Shown one piece after another: positions 20,182-26,626 of a DNA stretch of 26,626 nucleotides. Origin of the DNA: Hypsibius dujardini (taxonomy: Eukaryota; Tardigrada; Eutardigrada; Parachela; Hypsibiidae); NCBI GenBank assembly GCA_001579985.1, contig LRSR01005536.1, forward strand, positions 1 through 26,626, in the 5' to 3' direction. Under the pieces are notes generated by a model. That model was not told the DNA's origin, ran no database searches, and worked only from the letters and a program-made list of their open reading frames with translations. Numbering within the stretch: the stretch's first letter is position 1; each line of letters starts with the position of its first letter. Position numbers and translations under genes: made by a program.

Positions 20182-20605
20182 CACTTGCTTGGCTGTATCT
20201 ACGGATGCAGATGCAGAGCTTTGCATGCGGCCCCATGGTTACCGATTGGCATGTGTTGTACTTCTGTGTTACGGCATGGGATGTACCTGCTCATTTGGAT
20301 ACACACGTAACTAAATGTTAGCAGGATAAACAATTATGTTCAACGGGTTTGGTTGCCCTAATACACAAGTTTGTGATTGACTATTCGTTTTGATTACTGC
20401 GAACTGAATTCGTAATCTGCAATACGTCTGCCTTAAATTACACGTTTTGACTGATCTGAAATCGCATGAAAATCCTGGGTTTTTCAAATTTGAAATCGCA
20501 AAAATTAATTAAACTAGCATTCCTGAATCAGCCGTGTCTATACCTTGATGGCAATTGAATCGAATTAAGCCCCTCAAGCCACGACACAGCATACTACGCA
20601 CAATC
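20182..20605. promoter_or_regulatory. 5' flank of the IFT70 gene
   Basis: About 420 bp between the right arm and the IFT70 start codon. I see no TATA box at a sensible distance, as is common for ciliary housekeeping genes. A short diverged leader is likely, but no start site can be fixed. Confidence 0.3.
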
Positions 20606-23600
20606 ATGCTCGAAAGGTTGGAGAAAGGGAAACGGAATGGACCCATAACAGACGAGCTGCTGGAGGACTTCCATCTGCAATGTGGCACACAAAAGGGCAA
20701 AGTCACTCGTACTGTTTATGAGCTGGTACGTTGAAGGCCAGGGGTATGTGTTCCTGATAAGGTTTTAGATGCGAGTTGCAAATGGGACAAATATCAATTG
20801 AGTCCTTGCATCTCCTACTACCGTGTTTAAATTTCCCTTTTTTGATGATTGGAAATCTTTTTTTCGCTAGATTATTCGAAAGCACTTTGCAAAAGCAGCG
20901 ACCATTCTCGAGTGTCTGCACGCGCTGACAGACGCTAGCTTCGCTAGTATCCCGACGACGGTAAGTCAGTAACTAACTTTTAACATAAGATCGCACCCCG
21001 AGCAGATGCAGATAGGTTAATACTTATTACATATTACATCCCTTTCCAAAATAGGAGAGTAAGATCGCATCTTTGCTGGGCTATTGCCATTATCAGTCGG
21101 GAAATTACGCGGAGGCCGCACGACACTTCGAAATCTTATGGTCTGCGGATGTAACGAACAGTGAGCAGAGCACGCAGCGCGGAGTCTTTTTCGCCCACTG
21201 TTTAGCCAAAGATGGCCACGTCCACGAGGCACTTCGCATTATCGAATCAATTTCAAAAGAACCCCTCGAAGCTCAGCCGGACTGCGTGGCAGAATTACGC
21301 CTCGCTCTGCTAATACAATCTCACAAACTCAGTGATGCCAAGGTAGGAATATGATCAGAGATAGTGGACCAATCTCTGTCTGTCTGTCTATCTGTCTGTT
21401 TGTCTGTCCGTCTATCTTCTTATCTGACTGTCTTTTCTTCGCCACTATCTGTCCTAGCAATATGTTTTAATGAATGTAATTTGGTTTGCCATTAAATGAT
21501 CTCAATTTAGAAGGTATACTCAGGTCAATCGTTTGAAAACCTTGCCGAGAACTATAACTATGGCCAGTATCTATACCGCAAAAAGAGATACAACGACGCA
21601 CTAGACGTTTTTCGGGTTGTTGGGTCTCCAATCACTCCACTCCACTCACCTCCCACGGACATCGAATATTCCGAAGCTGCCTGCATGTACCGTCAGGAAG
21701 AGTATACGACCACTGCCACAAAAGCTGCCGGAATCTACGACGAAATTATTCGGCAGTATCCATCTCTTGCCCCTTCGTATGATGACCGGACCATGATTCG
21801 ACCCGAAGTAGGATGCAACAACGCAACTGAGGTAGGACATCTGGCGGCGGCTCTCGTATTACAGGCAGCATGCTACTTACAGCAAGGTCAACGTAAGTCT
21901 CGTCACGCGGGAGCTAAGGATGTACAGAAGAAAGAAGGCAGGAAGCTAAAACATTTTTACCATAGCACGCACAGGTCGTGGTCAATTAGCCTTGATTCCG
22001 ACGGGATTGTCGGAGAAGCTCAACGACAAAATCGACCTTACCTATGCGACGCTGGATAATAATATTGATCATCCCAACTCAATCCGCATGTTGGAGCGTC
22101 TAGAAAAGTGCTCTCCGACCGTGCGATCCGCGGCTGAACACGACCTTCTAATTATGTATCTAAGGCATGGTAAATATATGGAGGCTGGCGAGTTGGTCGA
22201 CTTGGAAGAGACTTCTGTCCGTACGACCTTCACTGAGGTACAACTTTAAATTACATATGGGCACAGTCATATATATAGACAAATCAACAGACATGCAGCC
22301 ACACGAACAGACAGACAAACAGACAAACAGGCAGACAATGAGACAGACTGACAGACTGATATATAGGTAAATACAGGCAAAGAGATAAGCAGATAGACAA
22401 ACGGACAGGCAGACGAAGACGGATAGATGTTGAAATTTCTTGTTTTAGGTTGACTGGACTATAACGGAAGCTGCCCTCATCGCATCCATCGACCCGGCAT
22501 CTGCTGCTAAGGTTTACACCCAGGTCATCGAAGATGCCGTTCAGGACATCGGTTACTACCAGGAAGAACTCGAGCGTTTCAGACAAGAGGAACATATACC
22601 TAAAAAATCCGGACGGATTATCAAAAAGGAATTTCAACTTTCAGCCACCCGAAAAACGTATGCGTTCAATACATACAGCTACTTGCAGGTTACTTGCAAA
22701 TTTTTGCTTTGACGTATCGTGAGCTGCAAGACTACACATGTTACAAAGTTTTAATTTCTTAAAGCAAAAGAAATTTGGCACAGTGGAAACTGAAAACGGG
22801 TGACAGACTACCTTGACAAATTCAAACCAAAAAGACACAATCAATCAAGCGATTAGTACTTGATTCGCGCCCTCTTCTTCGCAATGACTGCAGCGATGCG
22901 GTTCGGAATACTCTCCCACGAAGCCTCGCACTGCTCCCGAGTAACCAGCTTGTTTCACAATTCCGGGGCAGCACGTGCAATATTCTGCACGGTTTTGACG
23001 GAAGTGTCTTTGGCCAGCTCGAATTTAATGAATCCCAAGACATGAATCAATCGAAGAAACGACTACAAATCAAGATTTTTGGGCAACGAAATTCGTAATG
23101 CGCAGATTGAGTTGATTGATCGATAAGCCAGTTTGAAATTTCCCCCAATCAAACAAGGTGTAGTCTTATTTGTCAAACCACACCAAATCAAAAGTTTGCA
23201 AGTAACCTGCAAGCAGCTGTACAATGACCACACCACGCAACACGTAAACAACAAACGTCGAAAATCTATCAAAAGTAATTTTTCAAGCTGTTTTTGTGTT
23301 TGGTTAGTCTGAGAATGGCGGTGGTGGGATTGGCAAAACTCCACCACGACAAAGGCAGCTACGGCGAGAGCGTCAAGGTCCTCCAGCAGTACGTCGACCA
23401 CTGTCAGGACGACCTGACCTATTGCACCGGTTTGGCTCACTGTCTCTTCATGGCCAAGAACTACACCGACGCCAGTTTCATCTACGAGACCATCATCCAG
23501 TACTACAAAGAAACGCAGTTCACGTTGGCCAGTGTTCCGGTCCCGGTACTGTCCCGGTACTGCGCCGCTCAGCTCTTCGCGAATGCCGATGAAGGGAGGC

Positions 23601-24800
23601 AGGCTAAAGAGACCATTGCGGAAATATTGCGCTCCGAGAAGGTGAACTTTGAAGATCCCGAGTCGGAGTATCATATGGTCGCCGCGAAGAGGAGTCATAT
23701 AGTATCAACTTCTCTTCTCATAGCGTATGTAAAAACTACAAATGACCTATTTACAAATAACTTAACTTTATATCTAATTAAACATTCGTTTCTAATTATA
23801 ACAGAATATTAAATTAGTGTCCTATCGAAATGTGCCGAATAGGAGTATGTATTTTCACTTGTAAAAGAATTCTATTTTATTAAGTTTAATATGCTTCGAA
23901 TGTATTGACTTAAAGTAGTATAACAATATTTCAGTATAGATGAGAACTCTAATCATAATTTTTGGAACTAACAAACAATCAAACTACAAGATTTTCATAT
24001 AATAACCACCAAGTTAAACAGCAAACTTTTAATCTATCAGAAGTTGATATTAATATAACATGACGTAGAAATTCATAAATTTTCTGATGAAGCAATCCTG
24101 GTTTCGCTATTTCGTTTAATGGCTTTATAATTTCGAGATTTAACTCATAACAAACATGATATATTAATTCCGCAGTTCAGTTGAAGCAAAACATTATTTT
24201 AGTTCATAAGGTAGACCAATTTTTTAGATAGTTTGATTAAAATTTTAAATTAATTCTTTTAAAATAGGCTAATTTTGCCCAAACAGGTGGACTTATCTAG
24301 AAAACGGTTCTTATTTGGAAGCGTTCCGGAAAGCCAAAGAGACTCTCCGCCTGCACCCATGGCATTTAGAGCAGGAAAACAACGCCGAAAATAGTCGCAA
24401 AACATGGACAGTTCTGAAAAAGATTTTCCTCACTGGACTGCGACAGTTCCACGGGCTCTTGACGGACGACAGCATCAACCTAACCGCGCTGATACCAGAG
24501 GTTATTTCCGACCTTACTTACATGGAGCGTAAGTATACATCTTCTTTGTTCTGTGACTGAAAGAATTCATGGAAGGAAACGAATTCGATGCTGTTAATGT
24601 ACTTTACAGAGTTCATGCAAACCTTGAAAGTCACGGACCGACTAACTAATGGGAGCACGAGCGGCCTTATTCCGAAAACAGTGGCAGAAGAAGCGCGACA
24701 GTTGCGCCTTCTATGTCAAGCATATTTAAATCGGCGAAGGGGATTCAGTAATCGTGAATTCACAAGCACTGATAAAAGTTACAAAAGTGAAATATTTTAA
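20606..24800 (+). CDS. IFT70: Intraflagellar transport protein 70 (TTC30/IFT70-like TPR protein)
   Basis: Nine exons: 20606-20725, 20871-20960, 21055-21342, 21511-21892, 21975-22237, 22449-22657, 23308-23724, 24287-24528, 24610-24800. All phases close and give 733 residues; human IFT70 has about 665. IFT70 is a tetratricopeptide-repeat subunit of the IFT-B complex that carries cargo along cilia. Evidence: the N-terminal VTRTVYELIIRKHFAKAATI block corresponds to the first helical repeat of IFT70; LLGYCHYQSGNYAEAARHFE (about 77-96) matches the family's LLGYCYY repeat; further TPR-like units follow (YGQYLYRKKRYNDALDVF; LAKLHHDKGSYGESVKVL; AHCLFMAKNYTDASFIYE); the C-terminal EEARQLRLLCQAY matches the closing ESRQLKALIYEI segment. 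Similarity is low overall, so the protein is fast-evolving. SRP72, another TPR protein, lacks these end matches. Intron 6 holds a Tc1/mariner relic; introns 3 and 5 hold microsatellites. Confidence 0.87.
21375..21432. repeat. Short TCTG array in IFT70 intron 3
   Basis: About 12 TCTG-type units with variants, 30 bp downstream of the exon 3 donor. Confidence 0.8.
22306..22424. repeat. Degenerate CAGA array in IFT70 intron 5
   Basis: CAGA/CAAA units, here in the opposite orientation to the gene compared with introns elsewhere, ending about 25 bp before the acceptor. Confidence 0.8.
22676..23219. mobile_element. 544-bp Tc1/mariner-type transposon relic in IFT70 intron 6
   Basis: TA lies at 22674-22675 and 23220-23221. 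The left end begins CAGCTACTTGCAGGTTAC; the reverse complement of the right end begins CAGCTGCTTGCAGGTTAC. The match continues through TTGCAAA and TTTTG and resumes at AAGACTACAC, for inverted repeats of about 65 bp. A decayed transposase C-terminus lies inside on the minus strand. The element starts 18 bp after the exon 6 donor. Without it the intron would be about 105 bp, like several of its neighbours. Confidence 0.85.
22853..23023 (-). pseudogene. Decayed Tc1/mariner transposase C-terminus
   Basis: Read on the minus strand from 23023, the frame encodes VKTVQNIARAAPEL, one in-frame stop, then a segment containing EASWESIPNRIAAVI and a basic end KKRARIKY followed by a stop. A WE-x-IP...xAVI...KY ending is characteristic of Tc1-like transposases. 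The catalytic DDE domain is absent, so the copy cannot be autonomous. Confidence 0.65.
23725..24286. other. IFT70 intron 7, AT-rich
   Basis: A 562-bp intron with donor GTATGT and acceptor after GCCCAAACAG. Strongly AT-rich; no repeat or gene recognised inside. Confidence 0.7.
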
Positions 24801-24881
24801 TAATGGATTTATGATTGACTAGAGCAAAAATTAAATTAGTATCTATGAAGTCCCGAAATACAGCGATTTACGGTCTCTCTG

Positions 24882-25022
24882 TCGGTCTGTATATTTGTAT
24901 ACTCGTATTTGTCTGTCTATCAGTCTGTCTGTCTGCCCTTGTTTATCCCGTCTGTCTGTATGTCAGTCTGCTTGTCTGTCTGTCCCTCTGTCCCTCTGCC
25001 TGCTTGCCTTCCTTCGTGCCTA
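24882..25022. repeat. TCTG microsatellite in IFT70 3' region
   Basis: Interrupted TCTG units with TCCC, TGCC and TTGT variants; likely within the IFT70 3' UTR if the AATAAA at 25130 is used. Confidence 0.8.
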
Positions 25023-25129
25023 CCAGTCTTTGTCTCAAATAGATCGATGTTAAGTTATTCCACTCCTTCGGCAAGCAGTTTCATACGTGCGCATAATTAA
25101 CTCGCTCTTAGAGTACTCTACTGCCTATC

Positions 25130-25135
25130 AATAAA
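25130..25135 (+). terminator. Poly(A) signal AATAAA, likely for IFT70
   Basis: First AATAAA seen after the IFT70 stop, 330 bp downstream, before the convergent GALM gene. Confidence 0.45.
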
Positions 25136-25365
25136 TACAGCATCAAGCATCAAACATGTAAGAAAAAACAGCGAGATAAAAACCGATTCCGCAGACAAGC
25201 AAGGAAACACAGGAGCAAAAATATCAGTAAAAGTTTTTGATAGACATCACAACATCTAAAGCAGACCATAATAGAGACTTGCAATTCAATACATTTATCA
25301 AGAAAAAAAGCCATGAGGACAAGTAAAAAAGCCATAATGACAAGTAAAAAAAGATTGTCAGCATT

Positions 25366-26510
25366 TTACACATCCTCATTGACGGTGTGATTCTTGTGCT
25401 TGACTTTGCTGAACCGCCAGATGGTGGTATGGTCATACGGCAGTCCCGGACGCACAATAACTGACGGGAAAGTCGGCTAACAACAACCGGAAAAAATAAA
25501 CATTCATATATTAAAATAACATGAAACCTGAAACTGAACGGACATATTTGTTTACGTATTTGTTCAATGAAGAAGCATTCCACTTACTTAAAAGAAAAAT
25601 CCCTTATCTCTGTCACTTAACATTTTTAATTAAGACAATTAAAACGACAGAAATGTTATTAGAAAAATATTTTCTTCGTGATATTTTGATTATATCTCAA
25701 TTATAACGATTGCTCTTTTGCTATATTATAAAATTAGTAATACCTTTTCAAAATATAAACGTTAAAAAGATAATAAAGGTTAATATTGAAGTTAAAATAA
25801 ACAAAAACTAAATTCTGCATCTAAATCTGTTTTATTTAAAAACGCAGCTGCTTATTATAGAATTAAAATGCAAATTGATAGAAAACAGTCTGAAACAATA
25901 ACTCTTAGGAAAAACGAATTTCGGGAAGTTACAATAAAATTAGGTTTATCACTTTCATTTCTCGTTTCTTGATTTTCAAATTCCGTCAAGGTACCAACAG
26001 TTTTGCAATAATCAGGAGGGCACATACCACGTTGATGGCGTTGGGGTAGCCCTGCGTCTCAAAACACAACGCCGAATGGCGATCCAGCACATTATTGTAC
26101 TTTCCGATCACAGCCTTGTGGAGATAATTGCCGGTGTACATAAGCACGCCCGGTTGGGTCGTCAACACCTCCATATTGATGCCGGTCTTCGGATGGTAGA
26201 CACTACGCACAAGAGACGGCCATCAGAAAAGATCCCGGCCAACCGGGTAGTCGGTGTTGAGGAAAACAGGAAAGACTTACTTGACGGCGTTCTTCGGAGT
26301 GTGATGCGGAGTAGTGGTCAGGCACCAGTAGTTGTCAAACCCATCGTCCGAGGTCAAACGGATAGCCGCACCCAGGTTCTGCGGCGTTTGGAAGTCGAAA
26401 ACGGTATTTTTGACGGGCAAAATCTCCCCGGTCGGAACGGAATTGGCGCCCATGGGGAGGTAGGTTTCCGAAGAGATAGTCACCACGTGGTCGTAGATAT
26501 CCCGTTCTTC
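25366..26510 (-). CDS. GALM: Galactose mutarotase (aldose 1-epimerase), C-terminal half, partial at window edge
   Basis: On the minus strand the exons are 26510-26281, 26202-26028 and 25476-25366, with matching phases (0, 2, 0). They encode the last 171 residues. The enzyme interconverts alpha and beta anomers of galactose and glucose in the cytosol, feeding the Leloir pathway. Landmarks: DIYDHVVTISSETYLP and IPTG-like VPTGEILPV, the FDNYWCL block, EVLTTQPGVLMYTGNYL, and LCFETQGYPNAIN, which carries the Glu that acts as catalytic base. It closes with FPSVIVRPGLPYDHTTIWRF, close to the human FPPVLLRPGEEYDHTT end, plus about a dozen extra polar residues. The catalytic His lies in the N-terminal half outside the window. 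Known GALM proteins are about 340 residues, so roughly half is missing to the right. The gene faces IFT70 tail-to-tail. Confidence 0.93.
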
Positions 26511-26542
26511 CTGTAAACTGAAACAATTATATTGATGTTCCG

Positions 26543-26568
26543 CTTGTCTGCCTGCCTGCCTGCCTACC

Positions 26569-26625
<57 letters not shown>

Positions 26626-26626
26626 G
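26543..26626. repeat. TCTG/CCTG array in a GALM intron, reaching the window edge
   Basis: About 20 near-perfect units run off the end of the window, starting about 30 bp upstream (minus sense) of the acceptor of the first visible GALM exon. In gene sense the array reads CAGA. Confidence 0.9.

Larger units (their letters stand above)
24801..25365. other. Tail-to-tail spacer between IFT70 and GALM
   Basis: It contains a TCTG array (24882-25022) and an AATAAA for IFT70 (25130-25135). No gene is seen. Confidence 0.6.

Noticed and set aside
22658-23307. A transposon breaking an IFT70 exon
   Set aside because: The frame seems to run into the element, but using the GTATGC donor at 22658 (phase 2) joins exactly to exon 7 at 23308 and restores the alignment with IFT70, so the element is intronic.
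20606-24800. SRP72 as identity of the TPR protein
   Set aside because: It lacks the lysine-rich C-terminus of SRP72, while both ends match IFT70 motifs.
1-26626. tRNA or rRNA genes
   Set aside because: I looked for tRNA T-arm (GGTTCGAATCC-like) and A/B box patterns and rRNA-like blocks on both strands and saw none that fold convincingly.

Overview
This window is nuclear DNA from a multicellular animal. The genes are split by short introns of about 80-820 bp with GT...AG borders. Coding exons are GC-rich in AT-richer surroundings. The families found (an SLC1 glutamate-type transporter, the ciliary transport protein IFT70, galactose mutarotase, a four-pass membrane protein) are animal-like. 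The IFT70 and SLC1 proteins are much more diverged than in vertebrates or molluscs, which suggests a fast-evolving invertebrate lineage; a flatworm is possible but the sequence does not settle it. The region is rich in (TCTG/CAGA)n arrays, mostly in introns and spacers, and holds several DNA-transposon relics and fold-back repeats.

Layout from left to right: 1-1988, no gene recognised, with a fold-back repeat and microsatellites. 1989-3989 (+), two-exon four-pass membrane protein of unknown family. 3990-5605, spacer with TCTG arrays. 5606-7240, left arm of an inverted duplication carrying a two-exon gene for a 175-residue secreted protein. 7262-11552, compound CAGA array, repeats and no supported gene. 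11553-14943 (+), eight-exon SLC1 transporter of 575 residues. 14944-17954, spacer with repeats and a pogo/Tigger-like MITE. 17955-20181, right arm of the inverted duplication with the second secreted-protein gene on the minus strand. 20606-24800 (+), nine-exon IFT70/TTC30 gene of 733 residues with a Tc1/mariner-type relic in intron 6. 25366-26510 (-), the last three exons of a galactose mutarotase gene that continues off the right edge.

I rebuilt the exon structures by hand. In every complete gene the phases close across all junctions, so the frames are intact from start codon to stop. The genes do not look like a pathway: they are unrelated housekeeping or membrane genes plus a duplicated secreted-protein family.

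The main points for a second look are: the SLC1 protein keeps the family frame but has lost the aspartate that binds the substrate amino group and has a rewritten HP2 tip; the inverted duplication carries an unrecognised secreted family whose promoter and first exon stay nearly identical while the introns diverge; and several undescribed repeat families lie around it.
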